NCBI GenBank assembly: GCA_013415865.1
Contig: CP058896.1
Location: forward strand, 907,957 to 971,956
Length of the DNA stretch: 64,000 nucleotides
Source: Methanomassiliicoccales archaeon
GTDB taxonomy: Archaea; Thermoplasmatota; Thermoplasmata; Methanomassiliicoccales; UBA472
Direction of reading: 5' to 3'
Within the stretch, counting starts at the first letter, position 1; the number at the start of each line of letters is the position of its first letter. The notes beneath the pieces are model-generated. The model did not search any database. It had not been told where the DNA came from and was given only the letters and a program-made list of their open reading frames with translations. The position numbers and the translations under genes are program-made. Shown here in pieces: positions 8,913-16,791 of the stretch.

Positions 8913-10723
8913 CTCACTATGGCACCGTCCTCGACCGCCCAATGATACCATACATCGGCCGAATCCTCTGCGAAGACCAGTTTGCCGACCATCTCGAAAC
9001 CTGAGATGCTCCATGCGACCATCGATGTGGTGGTTATAGTGTAGAAAGTGTCCTCTATGACCATGCTCCGGGGCGAGCTTTCACCTTCGCCATTGCTCAA
9101 TCTGGCGACGAGGTCTAGACCCTCCGTCCCGACCGAGAAGACCAGGACCTCCTCGCTGGAGGTCATCGTCCCCTCATCGAAGGAGAACACAGGTATCGCC
9201 AACAGATGGTGCCTATCATCGAACATCACCGCCTTGTGGTCCCAGAGGGCGGATGACCAGGCATTGATGTTGGCCATCACCTTTCCCTTCTCTATCGGTG
9301 CTGTGGGGTCTGAGACGTCGAAAAGGGACACCTTCAACGTCCAATCCTCCAACCCTATACCGACCAACAAGCTGTCACCCACAGGATGCAGGTATGTTGA
9401 AAAGCCAGGCAGTACCAGCTCGCCCAAGACCTTCGGCCCCCCTGGGTCGCTCAGGTCGATGACGAACAGAGGGTCGGTCAGAAGGAAGGTCACAAGATAG
9501 AGCGTATCGCCGATGAATCTCGCGGATTGGATGGTCTCATTGATGGCTATTCCTCTCAGGCTTCCTATGACCTCCATGCCCTCATCGAGCACAAAGACCA
9601 TGTTCTCCCTATGGGCCCAACCGGAGCAGGTGGCGATCCTCAACAGCCCATCATTCTCGTCCATCGAGAACTGGTTCAATGGGTATCCGTCCACCTTTCC
9701 CATCGCTACGGGCCTGATATCTCCCCCAGAGATATCTATCTTGAATATCTTGGTAAAGACCTCGGAGCTGTCCGACGAGACCGCTGCATCCTCAGCCCCC
9801 CAGGTGCTCAGGTCCCATCGCCATTCCACGAAGGCAAGATAGATGTTCATTGCTGATACGTACAACGTGGAGGAGACGTCGGTCAATATGCTGGTGCAAT
9901 TGACCGACATGTCAGCAATGTCCATTACAAGGAAGTTCGTGAAGGTGCTGACCCTTGTACAGTCGGGGTCGAACCTTACGTCCTTTGCAGATAGCTCTCT
10001 CACATCTCCATCGACCATTATCCTCGGAAGGTCGATGCGGTCCTTGTTCCATATCGGGTCCTGGGAGATAATGTACAACCTATCCTCGATCAACCTGGAA
10101 CCGACAGAGAAGCCGCCCACCCCGGCATTTTTCATGACCTTCGGGGAATAGGGGTCCGATACGTCGACCGCCACCGCGACCGTCATGGCCTTGCTTGGCG
10201 CCCAATATTTCCCGTCCATGGGCCAATGGCCATCTTGATAAGAGAAGGTATCGCATATCAATATGAGCATGCCCCCAAATAGGTAGATCCCAAGAATGGA
10301 AGAATAGGATTCCTTGACCCCAAGGATATCATCTATGAGCACCTCTGAGACGTTCGACATCGAAGAAGATGGATATGCCAGGACGATGGACACCCTATCG
10401 CTGGATGCAATATACACGAACGCCCCATCGGTCTTTATCCTGTCGATCTCATCGACACCAGAGACCTGAACGTTCGTCCCAGTATGATAGTTGCTTCCTG
10501 AATCCTCCGCATCATAAGGACCGGACAGTTTCACCTGGTCCGACCGGCCCGGCCCTTTCGAACGGATAAAATCCATCAATTGCCCCTTGGTCTCGAAGGA
10601 TGGCAATGTCCCTGATGGCAGGCCGTCGCCCGTGTTCTTGACAGAAATGACCGCGGCCACGGCCGCAGTCACGAGGAATAGGACTATCAGAACTGCACCT
10701 ATTTTTTGGAGACCGTCCTTCAT
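8909..10723 (-). CDS. secreted beta-propeller domain protein (PF09826-like)
   Basis: This 604-residue protein has an N-terminal signal anchor (about residues 7-27). Its body starts with GTNVQVSGVDEIDRIKTDGAFVYI, the hallmark of the prokaryotic secreted beta-propeller family, and contains repeated blade-like strands such as SRLIEDRLYIISQDP, ARFIGDTLYLVTFLLTDPLFVIDLSDPGGPKVLGEL and HLLAIPVF. The family role is not established. A TATA-like GATATAGC is centred about 25 bases before the ATG, giving a leaderless mRNA. A 20-bp inverted repeat lies just upstream at 10766-10785. It is coupled to the membrane winged-helix regulator downstream, which suggests a shared sensing task. Confidence 0.88.
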   Translation of the reverse strand: MKDGLQKIGAVLIVLFLVTAAVAAVISVKNTGDGLPSGTLPSFETKGQLMDFIRSKGPGRSDQVKLSGPYDAEDSGSNYHTGTNVQVSGVDEIDRIKTDGAFVYIASSDRVSIVLAYPSSSMSNVSEVLIDDILGVKESYSSILGIYLFGGMLILICDTFSYQDGHWPMDGKYWAPSKAMTVAVAVDVSDPYSPKVMKNAGVGGFSVGSRLIEDRLYIISQDPIWNKDRIDLPRIMVDGDVRELSAKDVRFDPDCTRVSTFTNFLVMDIADMSVNCTSILTDVSSTLYVSAMNIYLAFVEWRWDLSTWGAEDAAVSSDSSEVFTKIFKIDISGGDIRPVAMGKVDGYPLNQFSMDENDGLLRIATCSGWAHRENMVFVLDEGMEVIGSLRGIAINETIQSARFIGDTLYLVTFLLTDPLFVIDLSDPGGPKVLGELVLPGFSTYLHPVGDSLLVGIGLEDWTLKVSLFDVSDPTAPIEKGKVMANINAWSSALWDHKAVMFDDRHHLLAIPVFSFDEGTMTSSEEVLVFSVGTEGLDLVARLSNGEGESSPRSMVIEDTFYTITTTSMVAWSISGFEMVGKLVFAEDSADVWYHWAVEDGAIVR

Positions 10724-10765
10724 GAGCTATTCTACCCCGGGCATGCTATATCAATGTCGTTCTAC

Positions 10766-10785
10766 CGTTGACATTTGAATCAACG
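10766..10785. promoter_or_regulatory. candidate operator, inverted repeat CGTTGA-N8-TCAACG
   Basis: Perfect 6-bp arms separated by 8 bp lie about 43-62 bases before the beta-propeller start, directly upstream of its TATA box. The dyad size suits a winged-helix dimer, and the operon encodes one. Confidence 0.4.
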
Positions 10786-10964
10786 ATATTCTGCTGGCAT
10801 CGAACCTCTCCTTCGACGAACGACGTGCCCATGCTCTTGCGCTTCAGTTATGGTCAGCGTAGCAATCCTTAAGTATTCGGCACATGGTCGAGGGATTTTA
10901 ACCTTCGTCGATTGTCTGATGAGAGCCAGTGACGAGAGAATACCAACGAACGAGGTGAACATCC

Positions 10965-11558
10965 GTGCTGCCAATATTTATCGTCGTCCCGCTCTACGCA
11001 TTCCTCGGCATATCGATCAAGTTCATCGACCAGGCCTACGATGAGGAGATGTACTCCCTCAAGGTCGCGAACCTTCTGGCAGCGATATCCGGCGTGGTGA
11101 TGGGGGGCCTTATGGTCTTCGATTCGCCATTCTCGACCGCCTTTTTCCTGGCGATGATCATAAGTCTGGTGCTGGCAAAGAAGATCGATAATTTTGCTTT
11201 CAGACTTGGGACCGCGACCTCGCTTGTGGCCCTGTGCCTCCTGATGTTGGTATATGAGGTCGTGTTCCTTTGGGGGGTCGTCGTCATCCTGCTGTTCGCA
11301 GGTTTCGTCGATGAGGTAATGGACGGGGTCGCCCACAAGCTCAAGATGCACTGGGCCATGGACTGGTTCCTGCACTACAGACCGTTCAGCGACATGGCCG
11401 TCATAATGCTGGCCTTCGTGGGTACCATCGGGTGGGCCTATCTGGTGCCCTATTTCGCCTTTACATTTGGGTACATGACGATGGAGCGCTTCACCCCGAT
11501 GGAGATCGGTTCGTCCGTCAAAGGGGTGCTCCTCCGCGCTGTACATCTGAGGCCATGA
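10965..11558 (+). CDS. hypothetical multi-pass membrane protein
   Basis: This 197-residue protein has about five or six hydrophobic segments (roughly 2-16, 33-50, 57-73, 84-107, 137-165). A conserved-looking hydrophilic stretch FVDEVMDGVAHKLKMHWAMDWFLHYRPFSD lies between the later helices. It begins with GTG, preceded by GAGGTG about 6 bases upstream; a TATA-like ATTTTAACC lies near 10897. I do not recognise the family. The Asp/Glu/His-rich loop could bind metal or a head group, but this is a guess. It is divergent from the beta-propeller operon. Confidence 0.7.
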   Translation: MLPIFIVVPLYAFLGISIKFIDQAYDEEMYSLKVANLLAAISGVVMGGLMVFDSPFSTAFFLAMIISLVLAKKIDNFAFRLGTATSLVALCLLMLVYEVVFLWGVVVILLFAGFVDEVMDGVAHKLKMHWAMDWFLHYRPFSDMAVIMLAFVGTIGWAYLVPYFAFTFGYMTMERFTPMEIGSSVKGVLLRAVHLRP

Positions 11559-11610
11559 GAACCCTGACCGGAAAATATTATGAACCCGAGGCTCCGCTGA
11601 TATCCCAAGG

Positions 11611-11853
11611 ATGCTTGCGATGGACGGTGAAGAGAAGAAGGAAGTAAAAGAGCGCTTGAGGAAGATCCCCGGCATCGGCGAGAACGCCGCGGAGGCGCTT
11701 TACCGTCTTGGGATCAGGGATGCGCGGGACCTTGTCGGAAGGTCTCCGGAGGACATGTACGAAGAACTGAGGAACATGAAGGATTTCTATGCCGAGCCGT
11801 GCATGCTGAACTCCTTGAAGGTGGCGGTCAAATATGCATCTTCGAAGAAATGA
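11611..11853 (+). CDS. small helix-hairpin-helix protein (Cdd1-like)
   Basis: This 80-residue protein contains the helix-hairpin-helix KIPGIGENAAEALYRLGIRDARDLVGRSPEDMYEEL, followed by a Cys/Ala-rich helix with EPCMLNSLKVAVKYA. This matches the short Pathogenicity-locus/Cdd1 family of HhH proteins found in bacteria and archaea, which have no defined role; nucleic-acid binding is likely. The ATG at 11611 follows CCAAGG; the ATG at 11620 is also possible. Confidence 0.75.
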   Translation: MLAMDGEEKKEVKERLRKIPGIGENAAEALYRLGIRDARDLVGRSPEDMYEELRNMKDFYAEPCMLNSLKVAVKYASSKK

Positions 11854-11918
11854 TGCTCAAAGACCATGCAAGGGCGGCGAGGCAAGATTTTTCTCATAGC
11901 ACGGATTGACCTTGGCCG

Positions 11919-13427
11919 ATGAGCCTCAGGCGATATCACTTCATTGCTAGGATGCCGGATGAGCCAGGTGCCCTGCACAGGGCCGCGGCCATCGTAAAGA
12001 GGTACAGGGGCAACATCGAAAGGATCCATTACGACAGGAGGATAGACCCCTATGTCGTGTTCTTCGAGGTCACCTGCAACGAGGATGAGTATGCTCATAT
12101 TGCAAGGGAGCTGAAGGAGATCGGTTACCTTCAGACCTCCCTTTCGAGCCTGGGCTTCCTTAAGTTCCACGTATATCTGCCGCACAGGGCCGGGGCCCTT
12201 CTCGAACTTTTGAACTTCACCACCGCCTCGGGATGCAACATAGCTTTCCTCGATTTCGATGACAAGAGCAGGACGCCGGACAGGCTGACGGTCTCGCTGA
12301 CGATAGATGATATATCGAAGGTGGACGGGCTTCTAGAGCAGCTGAGGTCCAGATACCCTCTGGAGATAATCGAGTACGATACTACGGGGAAGAACCTGGA
12401 TGATACTGTCTTCTATATCCGCTTCGCACAAGAGCTGAGGGCGATCTTAGGTGACAAAGAGGACCAGTTCCTCATGAAGCTGCTGTCCGACATAGACCAC
12501 ATCGTGCAGGAGCTGACCAACCTCAACAAGGACCCGAAGAAGGTTTTCCAGAGCGTGCTCCAGACGGGCAGAGGCCTCAAGAGCACGGTCGGACCAGGGT
12601 TCTACGCGGACGTGCAGAGGCTCAAGGTGACAGAGCAGGTCGAGCTGTTCTGCTTCCAGATGCCCTGCGGCGGGAACGTCTATGTCCTTCATTCTCAGGA
12701 TGAGATGGTCATGGTCGACTCAGGGTATGCGGCATACCACAACGATATCATGAGGCTGCTCGCCGACCATGGCCTAGGTGACCTCTCGAAGCTGACCAGG
12801 ATATTCGTCACGCATGCCGACGCCGACCATGCCGGGGGCGCCGGACATTTCGACGTTCCTGTCTGGATGCACGCTGGCGCCAAGGAAATCATAGAGGCGG
12901 CCAACCGGGCATACGGTTCCGTCTCTGAGAGCTCGGTGCTGGAAGAGGTCTACACCAAGCTCATCGGTTTGTTCTCGGGGTTCATCCCCCCTCGGAAGAT
13001 AATGACATTCGATGCTCCCATCGGACATGCATGGGGGTTCAATGTCCTCGGCAGGTTCGTAATCGCGGACCTCGAGCTGTCCGTGCTGGAGAGCCTTGGA
13101 GGGCATCAGCATGGGCAGGTATACTTCGCATCAGAGCGTCACGGCATCGTCTTCTGTGGGGACAGCGTCATCAATTTCAAGAGCCTGAGCGAGGAGAGAC
13201 AGAAGTTCAATCTGCTGGCAAAGGACCTCATGACCACGGTGAACGTCGACAGCGACAGGGCGGAGAAGGAGAGGATGATGCTCTTGGAGATGATAAGAGG
13301 ATGGAACGAGGGCCATGATCATGGGGGCAGGGGATGTCTTGTCTGCGGTGGGCATGGGGCCGTGTCCAGATTGGTCGATGATGGACTTGTCATTTATGGT
13401 GCAGTCGAAAAATATCGAGTGAAATGA
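11919..13427 (+). CDS. ACT-domain and metallo-beta-lactamase fusion protein
   Basis: The first about 150 residues of this 502-residue protein look like two ACT modules (RRYHFIARMPDEPGALHRAA and FHVYLPHRAGALLELLNF, each with the D/H-x-P/R-G-A-L turn that binds small ligands). A helical linker (about 155-205) follows. From about 212 onward there is a metallo-beta-lactamase fold with THADADHAGG (His299-x-Asp-x-Asp303-His304), HQHGQV and FCGDSV as metal ligands. The C-terminus holds a Cys/His-rich stretch (HDHGGRGCLVCGGHG). A small molecule, perhaps an amino acid, may gate a hydrolase or oxidoreductase activity. A TATA-like GATTTTTC about 27 bases upstream suggests a leaderless start. Confidence 0.85.
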   Translation: MSLRRYHFIARMPDEPGALHRAAAIVKRYRGNIERIHYDRRIDPYVVFFEVTCNEDEYAHIARELKEIGYLQTSLSSLGFLKFHVYLPHRAGALLELLNFTTASGCNIAFLDFDDKSRTPDRLTVSLTIDDISKVDGLLEQLRSRYPLEIIEYDTTGKNLDDTVFYIRFAQELRAILGDKEDQFLMKLLSDIDHIVQELTNLNKDPKKVFQSVLQTGRGLKSTVGPGFYADVQRLKVTEQVELFCFQMPCGGNVYVLHSQDEMVMVDSGYAAYHNDIMRLLADHGLGDLSKLTRIFVTHADADHAGGAGHFDVPVWMHAGAKEIIEAANRAYGSVSESSVLEEVYTKLIGLFSGFIPPRKIMTFDAPIGHAWGFNVLGRFVIADLELSVLESLGGHQHGQVYFASERHGIVFCGDSVINFKSLSEERQKFNLLAKDLMTTVNVDSDRAEKERMMLLEMIRGWNEGHDHGGRGCLVCGGHGAVSRLVDDGLVIYGAVEKYRVK

Positions 13428-13451
13428 TATGGAAAGGGTTTGATGGGTGGC

Positions 13452-14237
13452 TCATCCCTGGAGCGTTCCCGCGAACACCTGCCATGCCAGGGCGGTCTTC
13501 GCCACAAGGCTCAGGACTATGTACATGTACTCCCCGTAAAGGTAGTCCTTCCATTTCCCGACCTTTTTGTATTGGAGCACCATGTTCACCGCGAAGATGT
13601 TGAAGAAGAACGCTATCGAGATGAATATGCCGTACACGAAGTCCGGAGGGCTACCGTTCTGAACGCCGGTGAAGTACATCGCAAGCGCTATCCATGGGAT
13701 AAGGCCCGCGAAACAGCCGAAGATGAATGCCGTCCAATCGGTCCTTTTCGTCGTCTGGTTGTGAAGCTCCATCATGTAGCCGAACAGGTTCATGCATGCG
13801 TTCAGCGAGAACAATAGCATGATCGAGATGAAATCGAACATGCCGCAGAGCCATGCGATGACCACCAGCATGAACGAGCTCGAGACCGCGTACTCGAACC
13901 ATCTGGCCTTGTTAATGTTCATCTTCAGGTTCCTTACATACCAATTATACCCGAAGGTTGAGACGGAAAGATGGGCGATGGCCGACATCAGCAGGAATAT
14001 CGCGACCATCGGGCCAAGAGAGACCGTGAAAAGCTCCTGAGCTGGGCCAGGTCCTGTGGGCGGGAATCCTCCCGCCGCGTCGATGTAGGAGGTCGTAAAG
14101 ATCATCTTCACGCCATAGTCCGCTATGATAAGCATCACTATGGCCTGGAGAAGATGGAGCATCCCCATCACCAGGTTGAACTTCCTTAATTTTTTGAACT
14201 TCACCTCTTCAGGCGCGTCTTTGAACTTCTCTTTCAT
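13452..14237 (-). CDS. heliorhodopsin
   Basis: The 261-residue seven-helix protein carries heliorhodopsin landmarks. The retinal Schiff-base lysine is Lys247 in LSLVAKTALAWQVFAGTL. The counterion is Glu115 in ARWFEYAVSSSFM, followed by the serine run typical of the family. His28 (MLHLLQ) and His89 (IAHLSV) match the two conserved inner-pocket histidines. Heliorhodopsins bind all-trans retinal with inverted topology (N-terminus inside) and do not pump ions; proposed roles are light sensing or partner-protein control. No retinal or carotenoid gene is visible here. An AGGTG Shine-Dalgarno element and an upstream TATA region at 14266-14285 support this start. Confidence 0.95.
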   Translation of the reverse strand: MKEKFKDAPEEVKFKKLRKFNLVMGMLHLLQAIVMLIIADYGVKMIFTTSYIDAAGGFPPTGPGPAQELFTVSLGPMVAIFLLMSAIAHLSVSTFGYNWYVRNLKMNINKARWFEYAVSSSFMLVVIAWLCGMFDFISIMLLFSLNACMNLFGYMMELHNQTTKRTDWTAFIFGCFAGLIPWIALAMYFTGVQNGSPPDFVYGIFISIAFFFNIFAVNMVLQYKKVGKWKDYLYGEYMYIVLSLVAKTALAWQVFAGTLQG

Positions 14238-14265
14238 GAGAACACCTTATCAATAGGCTGACTGG

Positions 14266-14285
14266 CCGATATTTATTATTTATTG
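14266..14285 (-). promoter_or_regulatory. heliorhodopsin promoter (AT-rich TATA region)
   Basis: On the minus strand an AATAAATAATAAATATC stretch is centred about 38 bases before the heliorhodopsin ATG. It predicts a short leader that contains the AGGTG ribosome-binding site. Confidence 0.5.
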
Positions 14286-14317
14286 AAGTGGTCGTCCTTA
14301 AAAAAACGAGCTTATCG

Positions 14318-14340
14318 GAGGCCCTGTTGTGCGTGGCCTC
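14318..14340. repeat. inverted repeat upstream of arsA-like gene
   Basis: GAGGCC and GGCCTC arms are separated by 11 bp, some 60-85 bases before the ArsA-like start. It could be an operator or simply a GC-rich hairpin. Confidence 0.25.
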
Positions 14341-14370
14341 GAAGGGCTCCCATATGTTTTGGTGGTAATG

Positions 14371-14376
14371 TATAAG
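14371..14376 (+). promoter_or_regulatory. TATA box of the arsA/arsD-like operon
   Basis: TATAAG is centred about 28 bases before the ATG at 14402, with no Shine-Dalgarno element in between, so the transcript is likely leaderless. Confidence 0.55.
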
Positions 14377-14401
14377 CGGGGATCATGCATTCTTTAGGCG
14401 G

Positions 14402-15322
14402 ATGACGGACAACGGGCTGCGAGAGATCCTGGAGAAAAAGAAGTTCATTTTCTTCGGCGGCAAGGGCGGTGTTGGGAAGACGACGATGGCGGCCGCGGCG
14501 GCCACCTGGCTCTCGGACCATGGATACAAGACCATAGTGGTGGCTACCGACCCGACGGTGAGCCTTTCGGCCATCTACGGGCAGCATATCAGCGAGACCG
14601 AGGTGACAAAGATCGGGACCGAGAGGAACCTTTGCGGCCTTAACATCAACCCGAAGAAGGCGATGGGCATGTTCCAGACGAGATTGGAGGGCACTCTGTC
14701 GGGCATCTCTTCGCTCTTCGGGAGCGAGCTCCTCAGCACCCCGTGCACCGAGGAGATAGCGGCGTTCGACCAGTTCGTCTCCTTCTTTGAAGATGAGGAA
14801 CATGACAAGGTCGTCTTCGACACCGCCCCCACAGGTCATACGCTCAGGGAGCTGTCGATGCCATTCGATTGGTCAGGCTACATCTCCAACCAGATCAGGA
14901 ACCGAAGAGAGCTGTCCGAGGCTTTAGGATTCGTATATGATGAAAAGATGGTCGAGGACCTGGCGGCAGAGAAGGAGAGATACGACAGGTCGGTGAAGGG
15001 GCTGTCGGACGAGAACATCTCGGCCTTCAACATGGTCCTGCTGCCGGAGAAGCTCCCGATCGAGGAGACGGCCAGGGCCATCGAGGACCTAGGTAAGTTC
15101 GGGATCAAGGTCCCCGCCCTGATAGTGAACGAGGTGATCCCAAAGGATGTCCTTAAGGGAAACTGGTTCCTGGAGAGGAGGAGCGCCACGCAGGACAAGT
15201 ACCTGGAGGAGATCCATAGACGCTTCGAGGGGAAGATAATAAAAGAGGTCCCGCTCTACGAGACAGACATATTCGGCATCGAGAAGATAAGGATGGTAGG
15301 GAGGGGGCTGTATGGCGAATAA
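14402..15322 (+). CDS. ArsA/Get3-type anion-transporting ATPase
   Basis: This 306-residue, single-domain member of the ArsA/Get3 family of deviant-Walker ATPases has its P-loop at 19-28 (GGKGGVGKTT), with the signature Lys. Switch I is VATDPTVSLSAIYG and switch II is FDTAPTGHTLREL. Cys115 in STPCTEEIAAFDQF sits where bacterial ArsA has its first metalloid-binding Cys, a position Get3 proteins usually lack. The other two ArsA cysteines are not obvious. It overlaps an ArsD-like gene by 11 bp, which favours metal(loid) handling over tail-anchored protein insertion, but no ArsB or ArsR is in view. Confidence 0.85.
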   Translation: MTDNGLREILEKKKFIFFGGKGGVGKTTMAAAAATWLSDHGYKTIVVATDPTVSLSAIYGQHISETEVTKIGTERNLCGLNINPKKAMGMFQTRLEGTLSGISSLFGSELLSTPCTEEIAAFDQFVSFFEDEEHDKVVFDTAPTGHTLRELSMPFDWSGYISNQIRNRRELSEALGFVYDEKMVEDLAAEKERYDRSVKGLSDENISAFNMVLLPEKLPIEETARAIEDLGKFGIKVPALIVNEVIPKDVLKGNWFLERRSATQDKYLEEIHRRFEGKIIKEVPLYETDIFGIEKIRMVGRGLYGE

Positions 15323-15638
15323 GTTGAAGCTCACCGTCCTGTCGTTCTCCTGTTGCAACCCGCAGTTCGCGGCCCATGATGCCAGGTACATGAAGCTCAT
15401 TAAAGATGTCCTGGAGAAGACGGGGATAGAGGCCGACATAGAGCTCGTCACGGTCACCGAGGCGATGATGTCCCTTACCTATGCGTACATGGCCCCGATA
15501 CGACCATTGTTCCAGAAGTACGGATCGGCGGTGGCACCTGCGCTGTTCATCAATGAGACGTTGGCCCTTTTCGGCGGGGTCCCGACCGAGGAGAAGCTCA
15601 TTGAGGTATTGAAGAAAGCGAGCCAGACCGACATTTGA
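15312..15638 (+). CDS. ArsD-like thioredoxin-fold protein with vicinal cysteines
   Basis: This 108-residue protein begins with a strand LTVLSFSCC carrying vicinal Cys14-Cys15, like the Cys12-Cys13 pair of ArsD arsenite metallochaperones. A helix, VELVTV-like strand, PALFINETLALFGGVPTEEKL (cis-Pro region) and C-terminal helix complete a thioredoxin fold. ArsD delivers As(III) or Sb(III) to ArsA, and here the gene overlaps the ArsA-like ATPase gene by 11 bp. Sequence similarity to ArsD is only in pattern, so the metal and partner remain inferred. Confidence 0.7.
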   Translation: MANKLKLTVLSFSCCNPQFAAHDARYMKLIKDVLEKTGIEADIELVTVTEAMMSLTYAYMAPIRPLFQKYGSAVAPALFINETLALFGGVPTEEKLIEVLKKASQTDI

Positions 15639-16065
15639 GAAGGGCCATTATCAAGATAGTCCGATCCCATGCGTTCCTCTTTGTATTCAAATAGGAACGT
15701 CAAAATGAAGTTCATCTATTGCATTTTAGTTTCTGTCTTTATCCTTTAAAACGTCGATATGGATGTTTTATAGGGTGAGGGACATGAACATGTTGTGATG
15801 CGTAGGAGCTGCCCTTGGACCTTGCCCGTGACCACTGTCCCATTGGCTATCGCATTGTTTCCTTTCATATCAAGACGGCCATAAATGGGAACCGAAACTC
15901 CGATCTTATTTCGCAACGGTCGCTCCCATGTTGACGTTTCTAATTCTAAATAATCGAATTTTTCTCATCAATATCCATCTTCCCATAATTTTGAGCGCCC
16001 GCACCATCTTTCAAATCATGATGTTTAAGCTGTTTAAATTAATTATTGAGACCTTGCCATTATCT
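15639..16065. other. AT-rich intergenic region without a gene
   Basis: About 430 bp between convergent genes contains no credible coding sequence on either strand. It holds a 7-bp inverted repeat (CGTTCCT/AGGAACG, 15672-15699) that may end the arsA/arsD-like transcript, and a TATA-like TTTTATAGGG near 15766 followed only by a four-codon reading frame. AT content is clearly higher than in neighbouring genes. Confidence 0.6.
15672..15699 (+). repeat. inverted repeat CGTTCCT/AGGAACG
   Basis: Perfect 7-bp arms with a 14-base loop begin 34 bases after the ArsD-like stop codon. No T-tract follows, so a terminator role is uncertain; it could be an mRNA 3' stem. Confidence 0.35.
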
Positions 16066-16365
16066 TTACTTTCTCCCCATGTTGAATATCGCACGCCAGA
16101 ACCACATCAGACTGATGAACGAGATGATGCCCCAGAAGAATTCTGAGATGCGCTCCCGTTCCCGCTCCCGTCTTTCCTGTTCAAGTCTTGCTATGGCCCT
16201 TTGGCGCCCTCTTTCCACCACCGATGCCCAATACGCCTCTTCCGCTCGGTTGTCCTGTCTGGGGACCTTCGTCCCGCAATACGGACAAAAATAGGCATCG
16301 CCCACGGTCTTTAAGCACCGTGGATTGCCACAGATATATCTCGGCTCCTCTTCCTCTTTATCCAT
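16066..16365 (-). CDS. small zinc-ribbon protein with charged coiled coil and C-terminal membrane helix
   Basis: This 99-residue protein has a zinc ribbon (CGNPRC at about 12-17, CPYCG at about 27-31), then an Arg/Glu-rich helix (ERRERERERI), then a hydrophobic C-terminal helix (FFWGIISFISLMWFWRAIF) that would tail-anchor it. A GGGAGGGG sits just before the ATG at 16365 and decides the start over an ATG 18 bases upstream. A TATA region (GAATATAATAAAG) lies near 16402. It stands alone in an AT-rich stretch. Function unknown. Confidence 0.7.
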   Translation of the reverse strand: MDKEEEEPRYICGNPRCLKTVGDAYFCPYCGTKVPRQDNRAEEAYWASVVERGRQRAIARLEQERRERERERISEFFWGIISFISLMWFWRAIFNMGRK

Positions 16366-16642
16366 GCCCCCTCCCGTTAACAATATGAGTTCCTCTCTTT
16401 ATTATATTCCACGACGAGGTCAATCCTTGTTTTTCTGGGTTTAAAAAAATGATTGCAATGTATCTTTAATCCCGATGGTTCTCTATCAAAGTCACAGTTG
16501 TATCTGAAAAATTGAATTTATGTATACATGCTAATATTTCTACCAGACCAACTCTTCAATCTGATTTGATTCCGATTAGACCGAATATATAAAAATTATT
16601 GATGATCAACAAGAGGTCATTGAATTTGGCAATAATAACGGG

Positions 16643-16717
16643 CGGGCCCGTCGGGATTCGAACCCGAGTCTTTGGCTTCGAAGGCCAAAAGGATAATCCA
16701 GACTACCCTACGGGCCC
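16643..16717 (-). tRNA. tRNA-Arg(TCG)
   Basis: Full cloverleaf on the minus strand: acceptor GGGCCCG/CGGGCCC, anticodon stem TTGGC/GCCAA with loop CTTCGAA (anticodon TCG), and T-arm TCGGG-TTCGAAT-CCCGA. The discriminator is G. CCA is not encoded (the next bases are CCC). No intron. A TATA-like TCTTTATC lies about 30 bases upstream. Confidence 0.95.
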
Positions 16718-16791
16718 GTCAGGATGTGGTAATGACGGATTTCATTGATAAAGATGAGGTTCTAAAAAGGAAAGATTGTTTGGAAGGAGTT

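Noticed and set aside
8913-9014. Longer N-terminus of the winged-helix regulator
   Set aside because: It runs through the 3' end of the beta-propeller gene, and the ATGA overlap at 8909-8912 gives a natural start.
6063-14237. Single operon of photolyase and heliorhodopsin
   Set aside because: They are 6 kb apart with plus-strand genes between and separate promoters.
14312-14839. Minus-strand frame of 175 codons
   Set aside because: It is antisense to the ArsA-like ATPase and has no recognisable domain.
16140-16180. Short simple repeat of CGCTCCCGTTCCCG type
   Set aside because: It encodes the Arg/Glu-rich helix of the zinc-ribbon protein and is not an independent repeat element.
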